Shown: positions 44,949 through 54,549 of the stretch, in pieces
How positions within the stretch are numbered: the stretch's first letter is position 1
Layout of the letters: the number at the start of each line of letters is the position of its first letter
Assembly: GCA_020740485.1 (NCBI GenBank)
Contig: DYMN01000004.1
Location: 39,370-103,369 of the forward strand
Direction of reading: 5' to 3'
Source of the DNA: Polaribacter sp.
GTDB taxonomy: Bacteria > Bacteroidota > Bacteroidia > Flavobacteriales > Flavobacteriaceae
Length of the DNA: 64,000 nt
The notes under the pieces: model-generated
Database searches by the model: none
Told to the model about the DNA's origin: nothing
Seen by the model: the letters and a program-made list of their open reading frames with translations, nothing else
Program-made: the position numbers and the translations under genes

Positions 44949-47900
44949 ATGATATACAGACTACTAATTATTTTAACTTTTGGATTTTCTTTTTTCAAAA
45001 ATTATGCACAATACGATGAATTAAAGCAGTTTCATATAAAATGGCAACCCGCTAAGGAATTTAAGAAATTTGAGAATCAAAGCATCAAAACCTCATACAT
45101 TGAAAATCAAAGTATTGATTTTGAAAAAGAAATTCCTGAATTTTCTACAAATTGGAAAGTAGAACCTAATACGAATGTCACAAATTATGAAATTTCAAAT
45201 ATCATTTTTGAAGCCATAGATTTAAGCGAATTTAAAGACGTAAATTTAGACAATATACCTTCTGAAATAACTTCTGAATTCCAATTTGTTACAAATCGAG
45301 ATGAAAATTATGCCGTTTTTTCGATTATTCCACTTATTAAGCAACAAAACACCATTAAAAAAATAATCTCTTTTGAAGTTAAATACAACACAAAACCTGA
45401 TGTTTTTTTAAATAAAAGATCAATGAGTTCCACATCCGTTCTGTCATCAGGCGAATGGTATAAAATACAAATTGACACTACGGGTGTTTTTAAAATTGAT
45501 CAGAATTTTTTAAAAAATTTAGGGCTTAACACGAATAATATCAACCCAAAATACATTCAGATTTATGGCAATGGCGGCGCATTGTTGCCCTACAAAATTG
45601 GTGACTTTCGTTATGATGATCTCACCGAAAACGCCATTTATATTGAAGGTGAAAGTGATGAAAAATTTGATGCAAATGATTATATTCTCTTCTATGCTAA
45701 AGGGCCTGAATCGTGGAAACACAAAAATAGCGCATCCTCATTAAAACACGTGCGTAATATCTATTCAGACCATGCTTACTATTTTATTCATATTGGCAAC
45801 ACATTAGGAAAAAGAATTGAAAACCAAACTATTATTGAAGGGACACCTATTGAAACCTATCCAGTTTTTGATGATTATTTAGTCTACGAAAAAGATGAAA
45901 TTAATTTAACTAATGCAGGACAGTTGTGGTTTGGCGAATCATTTTTTATAAACAATCAAAAAACTTTTACTTTTAATTTCTCTTATGCTGATTATAATAA
46001 TCCTATCACAATAAAAACTGCTTTTGCTGCTATTGCATCTACAAATACGCAATTTACTGTTAGTGTAAATAACCAACTTATTAATACATTGACATTAGAT
46101 CCAATCAATCCTCATGATTATGATTTGGCAAAATTAGCTTTTGGAAATGGAACAACTAACATAAACTCGGGCTTAATAAATGTTCAAATCTCATATAATA
46201 ACAATGGTAATTCTGCCGCAAAATCGTATTTAGATTATATTGAAATCATTGGCAAAAAGAAATTAATCGCCGGAGATAAACAATTTTCATTTAGAAATTT
46301 TGATGCGCTACACCAGTCTGGTATTATTGCCTATGAAATTCAAAATGCAAGCAGTATATATTCTGTTTGGAATGTGACCGATTTTATCAATCCTAAAAAA
46401 ATCACAAACCAAAGCTCCGGAAACATATTTGAGTTTAATGCTATTGGGGGTACATTACAGGAATATATCGTATTGAATGCTCAAAATTTTTACACACCCG
46501 TCAAGCCTAATGATTTTAAAGTGGGAAATCAAAATTTGCACGGATTAACCGATGTAGATTATCTTATAATTACCCAGCCTGAATTCGTGAGCAATGCAGA
46601 AACATTGGCTCAATATCACAGAGCTCAAAATGGTTTTAAAGTTGAAATAGTGCCGTTATATCAAATATACAATGAATTTGGTTCAGGCTCACCGGACATA
46701 ACAGCAATTAGAGATTTTGTACGCCACGTGTATTTACAATCCAATAACCGATTGAAATATTTGTTACTTTACGGCGATGCCAGTTTTGATTTTAAAGGAA
46801 TAGAAACCGATGCCGGTATTGTACCCACCTTTCAATCGGTTAAAAGTATCAACTTGGCAAATACTTTTTCCACAGATGATTTTTTTGGTATTGTAAGTGA
46901 TGTTAATGAAGGGGATTTAGATGTTGCTTATTCTACACAATTAATCGATGTTGCAACAGGAAGAATACCCTTTAATACTGCAACAGAGGCAAATCAGATC
47001 AACAATAAAATTTTAAACTACCATAATACTGCTTCATTTGGTGACTGGCACAATGACGTTTTAATGATTGCAGATGACTCAGATAAAAGAACGGACAATG
47101 ATTTACAAACTAATCAAGAGTTATTAGCTGATATTATTACTAACAACATTCCTTTGATTAATTTAAAAAAACTTTGGGCGGATGCCTATCAGCAAGTAAT
47201 AGGCGCTAGTGGTCCTATCTATCCTGAACCCATAAAAATTATTAATAATACTGTAGAAAAAGGCACCCTATTGATTGATTACTTCGGACACGGAGGTGAA
47301 GCCGGACTCTCTGCGGAAAAATTAGTAACTACAACTCAAATCAATGCATGGAATAATTTTGATCGGTTGAATACTTTTGTAGTAATATCTTGCGAATTTG
47401 CCCGTTTTGACAACCCTAAAAGACCCAATACTGCGGGAGAAGCTGTAATTAGAAATCCGAATGGCGGTGCTGTAATGGAAATAGCAACCACCAGAGAAAT
47501 TTATATTTCCATCGGAAAAGATTTAAATATAACACTAATTCCCAGATTATTAGAGGCCAACCAAGAAGAAGTAAGTGTTGCAGATTATTTGAGAAAAATC
47601 AAAAACGCTTTTACAAACTACGAGCAGCGGTTCTTTGTTTATTTTTTTGGAGATCCTGCTACAAAATTAGCTTTACCTAAGAAGAATATCAAATTAACGG
47701 AGATGAATGGCAAGCCCATAACACAGCCAATGGACACTATAAAAGCTTTATCCAAAATCAATTTTAAAGGAATTATAACCGATTCCAATGATGTAATAGA
47801 CCCAAACTTCAACGGAGAAGTTTTCTTAACCGTTTATGATAAACCGCAAGATAAGCAAACCTTAAACAATGATGGATACGCACCAATTATGACCTTTGAT

Positions 47901-48761
47901 ACACAAGATTCAAAGCTATTTAGAGGAAGAGCTACGGTAGTCAATGGACAATTTCAAATAGAATTTATAGCTCCCAGAGACATAAGAATAGCTTATGGAA
48001 AGGGAAAATTGAGTTTTTATGCTGAGAACAATCTAGTTGAAAAAGGAGGATATAACAAAGAGATAGTTATCGGGGGTATTAACTATGACGCTCCCGAAGA
48101 TAACGTGGGTCCACAAATAAAACTATACATGAATGACACATCATTTATTGATGGAGGGAATACCAATCAATCTCCTGTATTATTGGCTTTTTTCGAAGAT
48201 GAAAATGGAATCAATACCTCCTTTTCTGCGGTTGACCACGATATAACGGCAGTCTTAGATGGCGACCAACAAAATCCAATGATATTAAATGAATATTATA
48301 TCACGGACGTAAATAATTACACAAAAGGAAATTTAGAATTTAAATTGAGAGATTTAAGTGTCGGTCATCATATTTTAGAACTTAAAGCCTATGACACCTA
48401 TAACAATATCGGAAATGCCGGCATTAATTTCGTGGTGGTAGATGATGCCAAATTGATGTTAGAACACGTGCTTAATTATCCTAATCCTTTTGTGAATTAC
48501 ACCGAGTTTTGGTTTAATCACAATAAACCAAACGAGTTATTAAGCGTTCAAATTCAAATACTTACTGTTTCCGGAAAATTAGTCAAAACTATAAACCAAA
48601 ATGTACAAAGCGCAGGGAGTTTATCTCGCGAGATAACTTGGAACGGTTTAGATGATTTTGGACAAAAAATAGGAAAGGGTGTTTATATTTTTAAACTTCA
48701 AGTTAAGGCTCAAAATAACTTGAAAGCCGAAAAAATTGAAAAATTAGTTATACTTCAATAA
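44949..48761 (+). CDS. porU: type IX secretion system sortase PorU
   Basis: Cell-surface cysteine protease that removes the C-terminal signal of T9SS cargo and attaches the cargo to lipopolysaccharide. The 1270-residue protein has a signal peptide (1-20), a long N-terminal beta region, a gingipain-like C25 domain from about residue 530, with LKYLLLYGDASFDF, IDYFGHGGEAGLS (catalytic His781) and VVISCEFARFDNP (catalytic Cys815), an Ig-like region, and a C-terminal beta domain beginning NYPNPFVNYTEFWF and ending FKLQVKAQNNLKAEKIEK, itself like a T9SS tail. Length is normal. It is followed by porV, its partner in the attachment complex. Confidence 0.95.
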   Translation: MIYRLLIILTFGFSFFKNYAQYDELKQFHIKWQPAKEFKKFENQSIKTSYIENQSIDFEKEIPEFSTNWKVEPNTNVTNYEISNIIFEAIDLSEFKDVNLDNIPSEITSEFQFVTNRDENYAVFSIIPLIKQQNTIKKIISFEVKYNTKPDVFLNKRSMSSTSVLSSGEWYKIQIDTTGVFKIDQNFLKNLGLNTNNINPKYIQIYGNGGALLPYKIGDFRYDDLTENAIYIEGESDEKFDANDYILFYAKGPESWKHKNSASSLKHVRNIYSDHAYYFIHIGNTLGKRIENQTIIEGTPIETYPVFDDYLVYEKDEINLTNAGQLWFGESFFINNQKTFTFNFSYADYNNPITIKTAFAAIASTNTQFTVSVNNQLINTLTLDPINPHDYDLAKLAFGNGTTNINSGLINVQISYNNNGNSAAKSYLDYIEIIGKKKLIAGDKQFSFRNFDALHQSGIIAYEIQNASSIYSVWNVTDFINPKKITNQSSGNIFEFNAIGGTLQEYIVLNAQNFYTPVKPNDFKVGNQNLHGLTDVDYLIITQPEFVSNAETLAQYHRAQNGFKVEIVPLYQIYNEFGSGSPDITAIRDFVRHVYLQSNNRLKYLLLYGDASFDFKGIETDAGIVPTFQSVKSINLANTFSTDDFFGIVSDVNEGDLDVAYSTQLIDVATGRIPFNTATEANQINNKILNYHNTASFGDWHNDVLMIADDSDKRTDNDLQTNQELLADIITNNIPLINLKKLWADAYQQVIGASGPIYPEPIKIINNTVEKGTLLIDYFGHGGEAGLSAEKLVTTTQINAWNNFDRLNTFVVISCEFARFDNPKRPNTAGEAVIRNPNGGAVMEIATTREIYISIGKDLNITLIPRLLEANQEEVSVADYLRKIKNAFTNYEQRFFVYFFGDPATKLALPKKNIKLTEMNGKPITQPMDTIKALSKINFKGIITDSNDVIDPNFNGEVFLTVYDKPQDKQTLNNDGYAPIMTFDTQDSKLFRGRATVVNGQFQIEFIAPRDIRIAYGKGKLSFYAENNLVEKGGYNKEIVIGGINYDAPEDNVGPQIKLYMNDTSFIDGGNTNQSPVLLAFFEDENGINTSFSAVDHDITAVLDGDQQNPMILNEYYITDVNNYTKGNLEFKLRDLSVGHHILELKAYDTYNNIGNAGINFVVVDDAKLMLEHVLNYPNPFVNYTEFWFNHNKPNELLSVQIQILTVSGKLVKTINQNVQSAGSLSREITWNGLDDFGQKIGKGVYIFKLQVKAQNNLKAEKIEKLVILQ

Positions 48762-48840
48762 TTTTATAGATATTTGAAGCGAAAACTATACTATTTAAAT
48801 TATTGATTCGTTTTAAATAAATTAATTAAAGCCGTACTAG

Positions 48841-49971
48841 ATGAAAATCAACTCTAAAGAACTATTCACATTTGTCTTATCAACACTATTCTATATATCA
48901 TTCATTGCTCAAGAACCAGAATTTAACGCTATAACAACTGCAGCGCCCTTTTTGATGATAACTCCAGATGCGCGTGCCGGTGGAATGGGAGATATAGGAG
49001 TAGCCACAAGTCCTGATGCTAATAATCAGCACCACAATCCGGCAAAGGCTGCTTTTAACAATAACGCCTTATCTATTGGTGTGAATTTTACGCCATGGCT
49101 CAATAATTTAGTTAATGATGTCTATTTGGGTGGTGTATCAGCTACCGGATTAATCAACGAAAGAAGTGCATGGGCTGCAAGTTTTAAATATTTTACCTTA
49201 GGTCAAATTAATCTAACTGATTACTTGGGGAAGCCAATAGGTGATGTAAAACCCAACGAATTATCACTTGACGGGACCTATGCTCTAAAATTGAGCGAAG
49301 GTTTTGCTATGGGTGTATCTTTAAGATATATAAGATCTGATTTCCGATTAGGGTTAGCCACCAGCGAAGGTATTACAAAATCAGTAAATACATTTGGAGT
49401 AGATTTGTCAGGATATTATGAATCATTAGTGAGTAACTTTGGGGACTTCAACGGATTGTTCAGAGCCGGATTTAACATTTCAAATATAGGCCCTAAGGTG
49501 ACTTATGTTGATGGAGGTAAAGAAAGTTTTCTTCCTACCAATCTTAAATTAGGAGGCGGTTTTGATTTTATTTTTGATGATTATAATAAAATAGGCTTAA
49601 CAATAGAAACTAACAAGCTCTTAGTTCCTACGCCCCCTGCTGATTTTGACAATAATATTGGCTTTGTTGAGGGCATATTTTCATCATTTGGAGATGCTCC
49701 TGGAGGATTCAACGAGGAATTGAAAGAATTCACGTGGGCTGCCGGAACAGAATATTTGTACAATGAAGTATTTGCTTTAAGAGCCGGATATTTTCACGAA
49801 AGTAGACTGAAAGGAGCAAGACAGTTTTTTACATTGGGTGCGGGCTTTAATTTTAAAGCAACAAACATTGATATTTCCTATTTATTAAATGCTTCTGACA
49901 TTAATAACCCATTAGAAAATACTTTAAGATTTTCGCTCGGATTTAATCTGGGTGAAGATTTTGGATTCTAA
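48841..49971 (+). CDS. porV: type IX secretion outer-membrane protein PorV (LptO)
   Basis: Outer-membrane beta-barrel of the FadL family that shuttles cargo from the SprA translocon to PorU. The 376-residue protein has a signal peptide (1-23) and the PorV start TAAPFLMITPDARAGGMGD, where the TPDARAGGMG motif is highly conserved. The remainder has alternating strands ending LRFSLGFNLGEDFGF, with a terminal Phe suited to BAM-dependent insertion. It lies 79 bases after porU and is followed by a terminator. Confidence 0.95.
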   Translation: MKINSKELFTFVLSTLFYISFIAQEPEFNAITTAAPFLMITPDARAGGMGDIGVATSPDANNQHHNPAKAAFNNNALSIGVNFTPWLNNLVNDVYLGGVSATGLINERSAWAASFKYFTLGQINLTDYLGKPIGDVKPNELSLDGTYALKLSEGFAMGVSLRYIRSDFRLGLATSEGITKSVNTFGVDLSGYYESLVSNFGDFNGLFRAGFNISNIGPKVTYVDGGKESFLPTNLKLGGGFDFIFDDYNKIGLTIETNKLLVPTPPADFDNNIGFVEGIFSSFGDAPGGFNEELKEFTWAAGTEYLYNEVFALRAGYFHESRLKGARQFFTLGAGFNFKATNIDISYLLNASDINNPLENTLRFSLGFNLGEDFGF

Positions 49972-49980
49972 CCTCTTTAC

Positions 49981-50002
49981 AACCAACCTTTACGAGTTGG
50001 TT
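49981..50002 (+). terminator. terminator after porV
   Basis: AACCAAC (49981-49987) pairs with GTTGGTT (49996-50002) around eight bases, followed by a T-run. Confidence 0.85.
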
Positions 50003-50023
50003 TTTTTTATTAAAGTAAAATAG

Positions 50024-50053
50024 TTTGTCAAATCAATAAAAGGTTTAAATTTG
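50024..50053 (+). promoter_or_regulatory. cdd promoter: TTTG-N18-TAAATTTG
   Basis: TTTG (50024-50027) and TAAATTTG (50046-50053) with an 18-base spacer match the same pattern as rpmE2. The predicted leader of about 57 bases contains the hairpin at 50059-50076. Confidence 0.65.
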
Positions 50054-50058
50054 TTGTC

Positions 50059-50076
50059 CGCTATTGTGAAATAGCG
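50059..50076 (+). promoter_or_regulatory. leader hairpin with GNRA-type loop upstream of cdd
   Basis: CGCTATT (50059-50065) pairs with AATAGCG (50070-50076), capped by GTGA, which is a GNRA tetraloop in RNA. It lies in the predicted cdd leader, 40 bases before the start. Function is unknown; a transcript-stabilising structure is possible. Confidence 0.4.
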
Positions 50077-50116
50077 CTGAGTTATTTGATTTTATAATCA
50101 ATCAAAACATATTAGA

Positions 50117-50599
50117 GTGGAACAAAGAACATTCAATACCCAATTTACCCTTTTTGAGAACATCAACGATCTTCCTTCAGAAGATTTCAATTTGATGCAA
50201 TCAGCTAGAAATGCCATAGCTAATTCCTATGCTCCTTACTCCCAATTTCACGTGGGAGCTGCTATTTTGTTAGCTAACGGTAAAATAGTGACAGGAAACA
50301 ATCAGGAAAATGCCGCTTATCCTTCCGGGATGTGCGCTGAAAGAGTCGCTATTTGGGCTGCTTCTTCGCAATATCCCAATGAAGTTGTAAAAAAAATAGC
50401 CATTTCTGTAAAATCTTCTATAAAAATGGTGGAAAAACCGGTTTCACCTTGTGGTGCTTGCAGACAAACGCTTTTAGAATATGAGGTAAAACAAAAAGAG
50501 CCCATTGAAGTGTTTTTTACCGGTGAAGTAGGTATAGTGGTCAAAGCACATTCGCTTGTTGATTTGTTGCCCTTTGCTTTTGACCAATCTTTTTTATAA
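50117..50599 (+). CDS. cdd: cytidine deaminase
   Basis: Deaminates cytidine and deoxycytidine in pyrimidine salvage. The 160-residue tetramer-type enzyme has the substrate-binding SYAPYSQFHVGAA, the zinc and catalytic CAE motif (C73-E75) and the second zinc pair in SPCGAC (C112, C115). The start codon is GTG at 50117; no ATG upstream would fit. It has its own promoter and heads a co-directional group that includes the aldehyde dehydrogenase, although those genes need not share its transcript. Confidence 0.95.
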   Translation: MEQRTFNTQFTLFENINDLPSEDFNLMQSARNAIANSYAPYSQFHVGAAILLANGKIVTGNNQENAAYPSGMCAERVAIWAASSQYPNEVVKKIAISVKSSIKMVEKPVSPCGACRQTLLEYEVKQKEPIEVFFTGEVGIVVKAHSLVDLLPFAFDQSFL

Positions 50600-50668
50600 T
50601 CTTCAATTAAAGTAAAATTTTAAATAAGTTTTATTATTTGTAAATTTACTGCATAAATTTGGCAGTAT

Positions 50669-51958
50669 ATGAATCAACTTATCCAAACCGCTTATAGTGC
50701 ATTTCTCAATTGGCGCAACACTTCTTTTTCAAAAAGAAAAGGCTTAGCTTTATCTTTAAGTGAGCAATTGAGAAAAAATACGTTTCAATATGCTCAAATC
50801 ATTACCGATGAGATGTTTAAACCCATTACCCAATCAATATCCGAAGTAGAAAAATGTGCTTGGGTGAGCGAATTTTACGCTGAGAACTTTGAAACATTTT
50901 TAGCGAAACAAATCATCAAAACAGATGCAGAAGAAAGTTTTGTCACGTATGAACCTCTGGGAGTAATTCTTGGGGTTATGCCGTGGAACTTTCCATTTTG
51001 GCAAGTCTTTAGATTCGCTGTTCCCACTTTATTAGCAGGAAACACAGTGGTAGTGAAACACGCATCCAATGTTCCGAAAAGTGCTCAACTCTTGCAAGAA
51101 ATATTTGAACGTGCCGGATTTCCTAAAGGTAGTTATACCAATCTACCGATAAAAAGTAATGAAGTTGCAGCCATTATTGCTCATCCATTTGTAAAAGGCG
51201 TTTCGCTTACCGGAAGTGAATCTGCGGGAAAAGCCGTTGCTATTGAAGCCGGAAAACATTTAAAAAAATGCGTTTTGGAATTAGGCGGTAACAATGCATT
51301 TATAGTTTGCAAAGACGCTAATTTAGAGAAAACTGTTGGCATTGCCATAAATGCTCGCATGCAAAACGCAGGACAAAGTTGTATAGCGGCTAAACGATTT
51401 CTAATTGACCAAAGCATTGAAAATGAATTTACAGAATTATATGTCAATGCCATTAAAAAACTAAAAATAGGTGATAGTAAAGACTTTGATACACAAATAG
51501 GCCCTTTAGCTCGAACCGATTTAGCCATAGAATTAGAAATTCAAGTTCAAAAATCAATTGAGATGGGAGCCCAACTGATATTAGGCGGAACGAGAACTGA
51601 TAATTTTTACGAGCCTACGGTTTTAACTAAAATAACCCCTGAGATGCCGGTTTTTAAAGAGGAAACCTTTGGACCGGTAGTAGCTATGTCATCATTTAAA
51701 ACTATTGAAGAAGCCATATCATTGAGCAATCAATCTGAATTTGGTCTGGGTGTTTCGATTTTTACCAAAGATAGCAACGCTATAAAAAAATACATTTCGC
51801 TTTTTGACGAAGGAGCCGTTTTTATCAATGAACTGGTCAAATCCGACCCGAGATTGCCTTTTGGTGGTGTAAAAAAATCGGGCTACGGAAGAGAATTGGC
51901 TAAAAATGGAATCATGGAATTTGTAAATGTAAAAACCATATATATCAAATCACTTTAG
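50669..51958 (+). CDS. aldehyde dehydrogenase, probably NAD(P)-dependent succinate-semialdehyde type
   Basis: Oxidises an aldehyde to an acid with a nicotinamide cofactor. The 429-residue protein is a little shorter than most family members (about 450-480). Motifs: GVMPWNFPFWQVFR, KHASNVPKSAQ, SLTGSESAGKAV, the general base E204 in LELGGNNAF and the nucleophile C238 in NAGQSCIAAKRF, then EETFGPVVA and the C-terminal PFGGVKKSGYGRELA. The best match by motifs is the succinate-semialdehyde dehydrogenase group; substrate is an inference. It ends two bases before the next gene, so they are coupled. Confidence 0.85.
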   Translation: MNQLIQTAYSAFLNWRNTSFSKRKGLALSLSEQLRKNTFQYAQIITDEMFKPITQSISEVEKCAWVSEFYAENFETFLAKQIIKTDAEESFVTYEPLGVILGVMPWNFPFWQVFRFAVPTLLAGNTVVVKHASNVPKSAQLLQEIFERAGFPKGSYTNLPIKSNEVAAIIAHPFVKGVSLTGSESAGKAVAIEAGKHLKKCVLELGGNNAFIVCKDANLEKTVGIAINARMQNAGQSCIAAKRFLIDQSIENEFTELYVNAIKKLKIGDSKDFDTQIGPLARTDLAIELEIQVQKSIEMGAQLILGGTRTDNFYEPTVLTKITPEMPVFKEETFGPVVAMSSFKTIEEAISLSNQSEFGLGVSIFTKDSNAIKKYISLFDEGAVFINELVKSDPRLPFGGVKKSGYGRELAKNGIMEFVNVKTIYIKSL

Positions 51959-51959
51959 A

Positions 51960-52994
51960 ATGCGTTACAGTTTTAAAAACGATTACAGTGAAGGAGGGCA
52001 TCCGCGTATTATAGAATTATTAGCATCGTTAACTGATGAACAACAAGAAGGATACGGTAATGACCACTATTCAACAAAAGCCAAAAACCTCATCAAAGAA
52101 AAAATCGATGATTTTGAAGCTGAAGTTCACTTTGTATCAGGTGGAACACAAGCAAATTTGATAGTTATCGCAGCAGCATTAAGACCCTATGAATCCGTTA
52201 TTGCTGCCGAAACCGGACATATTCACGTACACGAAACCGGCTCTATAGAAGCTACCGGACATAAAATAAATACGGTAGCTACAGACAATGGGAAACTGAG
52301 TGTTCAAGCCATTCAAAAAGTATTAGAGGATCATAACGACGTTCCTCACATGGTAGTTCCTAAACTGGTCTATATTTCGAATGGCACTGAATTAGGCACT
52401 ATTTACAAAAAAACAGAACTTCAAGAGCTTTATGAATTTTGCATCTCTAAAGAATTATTTCTCTTTTTGGATGGCGCCCGCTTGGGAAGTGCTTTGGCTT
52501 CAAGCGAAAATGACCTTACCTTGCAGGACTTAGCAAAACACACTGATGTCTTTTACATCGGCGGTACTAAAAATGGGGCTTTATTGGGTGAAGCTATTGT
52601 GATAACCCATCCTCAACTGAAAGAAATATTACCTTTTCATATCAAACAACGAGGAGGAATGCTTGCCAAGGGAAGTGTTTTAGGAATTCAATTTTTAGGA
52701 CTTTTTGAAAACAATTATTTTATTGAATTAGCAAAACACGCTAATGCGATGAGTAAAATTTTAATTGATGCGCTGCAAAAAAATGAATTTCCTTTTTTGA
52801 TTGCACCGGTTACGAATCAACTCTTTCCCATTCTTCCCAATCACATGATAGAAGATTTATTAAAAGAATACGATTTTCATCTATGGAAAAAAATCAACGC
52901 AAGCCATACTGCCATCAGACTTGTCACCTCGTGGAAAACACCTGAAAACAAGACAAGGGAATTAGCAAATAAAATATCAAAATATACACCGTAA
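51960..52994 (+). CDS. threonine aldolase-like PLP enzyme (beta-eliminating lyase family)
   Basis: A fold-type I PLP enzyme of 344 residues that probably cleaves threonine or allo-threonine to glycine and acetaldehyde. Motifs: FKNDYSEGGHPRIIELL, the GNDHYST loop, FVSGGTQANLIV, HIHVHETGSIEATGHK, LFLFLDGARLGSAL (D171, R174) and the PLP lysine K204 in FYIGGTKNGALLGEA. The gene starts at 51960, two bases after the aldehyde dehydrogenase. Acetaldehyde formed by this enzyme could be used by the coupled dehydrogenase, an inference from adjacency. Confidence 0.85.
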   Translation: MRYSFKNDYSEGGHPRIIELLASLTDEQQEGYGNDHYSTKAKNLIKEKIDDFEAEVHFVSGGTQANLIVIAAALRPYESVIAAETGHIHVHETGSIEATGHKINTVATDNGKLSVQAIQKVLEDHNDVPHMVVPKLVYISNGTELGTIYKKTELQELYEFCISKELFLFLDGARLGSALASSENDLTLQDLAKHTDVFYIGGTKNGALLGEAIVITHPQLKEILPFHIKQRGGMLAKGSVLGIQFLGLFENNYFIELAKHANAMSKILIDALQKNEFPFLIAPVTNQLFPILPNHMIEDLLKEYDFHLWKKINASHTAIRLVTSWKTPENKTRELANKISKYTP

Positions 52995-53015
52995 ATTGCC
53001 AAAAAGCGATATACA

Positions 53016-53498
53016 ATGGAAGTCAACATCAGAAAAATAGAAAAAAGAGATAATAAAGCATTAGCCCAAATGATACGAGGGGTTTTTATAGAGCACGCTG
53101 CACCTCAAGAAGGAACTGTATATACTGACCCCACGACGGATCATCTCTATACGTTATTTCAACAACCTAAATCGGTCTTATGGGTTGCTGAAATAGATGG
53201 AGAACCTTTAGGCTGTTGCGGGATTTATCCAACTGAGGGATTACCGGAACAATGTGTTGAATTAGTGAAATTTTATATTGATAAAAAAGCAAGAGGATTA
53301 GGCATTGGGAAGCAATTAATGGACAAAAGTGTAACTACTGCCCAAAATATGGGCTATCGAAAAATATATATTGAGAGCTTACCGGCGTTTGAAAAAGCCG
53401 TAAATATATATGAAAAACAAGGTTTTAAAACACTAAGCAATCCATTAGGCAATACGGGACATTCCGGTTGCAATATATGGATGCTAAAAGAATTATAA
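53016..53498 (+). CDS. GNAT family N-acetyltransferase
   Basis: A 160-residue acetyl-CoA-dependent acetyltransferase. It has the N-terminal RKIEKRDNKALAQMIRGVF, the core strand VLWVAEIDGEPLGCCGIYP, the motif A loop ARGLGIGKQLMDKSV that binds acetyl-CoA, and the motif B region KAVNIYEKQGFKTL. The substrate cannot be inferred. It follows the aldolase-like gene by 21 bases. Confidence 0.9.
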   Translation: MEVNIRKIEKRDNKALAQMIRGVFIEHAAPQEGTVYTDPTTDHLYTLFQQPKSVLWVAEIDGEPLGCCGIYPTEGLPEQCVELVKFYIDKKARGLGIGKQLMDKSVTTAQNMGYRKIYIESLPAFEKAVNIYEKQGFKTLSNPLGNTGHSGCNIWMLKEL

Positions 53499-53561
53499 CC
53501 TTCAGCACTTACACTAATTATTCTAAAATAATATTAAAAAAATCAAATTCTACTACATTCA

Positions 53562-54353
53562 TTGGAAGCATTTTTAACCGAATACAATCTTTCTATCTTG
53601 AATCTTCTGATTTTAGGTTTGTTTGCTTTTTTTGCCGGATTTATTGATGCAGTAGTAGGTGGTGGCGGACTAATACAATTACCTGCTTTACTAATTCAAT
53701 TTCCGCAAACAACCATTGCCACCTTGTTTGGGACTAATAAGATAGCTGCTTTTTCAGGAACGCTGACATCAGCAATTCAGTATGGCAAACGCATCAAATT
53801 TGATTTGAAATTAATCGGAACTATCGGCTTGTTTGCCGCCGGTTTTTCCTATTTGGGCGCCAAATTAGTAAGTCGGGTGAACGTAACGCTGTTAAAACCA
53901 TTTATCCTTATTATCTTGGTTTTAATTCTGGTTTATACCGTTTTAAAAAAGAATTTGGGCAATAGCGCTGCCCGTGTGGTACAGCCTAAACTACAATATA
54001 TTTATGGGAGTTTACTTGCGTCTCTTTTGGGCTTTTACGACGGATTTTTCGGACCGGGCACCGGAAGTTTTTTTGTATTAGGTTTTGTTTTGTTTTTGGG
54101 ATTTGATTTTTTGAATGCTTCGGCTTATGCTAAAGTAGTGAACAGCATTACCAATATTTCCGCCTTGCTTGTCTTCCTGTTACAGGGCAACTTTATTTTT
54201 TCTATAGCCCTAATCATGGCTTTTTTTAATATAATCGGAAATATTATAGGCACCCACATGGCATTCAAAAAAGGAAATGCTTTCATCCGCTTGATATTTA
54301 TATTGGTGGTCAGTTTATTGATTTTACGATATAGTTATGATGTTTTTAAATAG
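53562..54353 (+). CDS. TSUP (TauE/SafE) family transporter
   Basis: An inner-membrane protein of 263 residues with about eight membrane helices. The two halves carry the pseudo-repeat motifs of the family: DAVVGGGGLIQLPALL near residue 30 and FYDGFFGPGTGSFFVLG near residue 158. Members move sulfite, sulfoacetate or other organosulfur anions; the substrate here is unknown. The start appears to be TTG at 53562, because no in-frame ATG precedes the first helix. Confidence 0.88.
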   Translation: MEAFLTEYNLSILNLLILGLFAFFAGFIDAVVGGGGLIQLPALLIQFPQTTIATLFGTNKIAAFSGTLTSAIQYGKRIKFDLKLIGTIGLFAAGFSYLGAKLVSRVNVTLLKPFILIILVLILVYTVLKKNLGNSAARVVQPKLQYIYGSLLASLLGFYDGFFGPGTGSFFVLGFVLFLGFDFLNASAYAKVVNSITNISALLVFLLQGNFIFSIALIMAFFNIIGNIIGTHMAFKKGNAFIRLIFILVVSLLILRYSYDVFK

Positions 54354-54549
54354 ACATATATCTCACTTTAAATATTTTACAACATATTTAAACATAAAAA
54401 TATATTTTGAAATTTAAAATAATTCAAAAAATCAATTAAATCATTGAATTTTTTTTTATTTATTTTTTAAAAGTCTTACTTTCGCTTAACCAAAAATTGA
54501 GTTTTTAAAATAGAAAAATTCATCAAGTAATCAATTAAAATTCCTAAAT

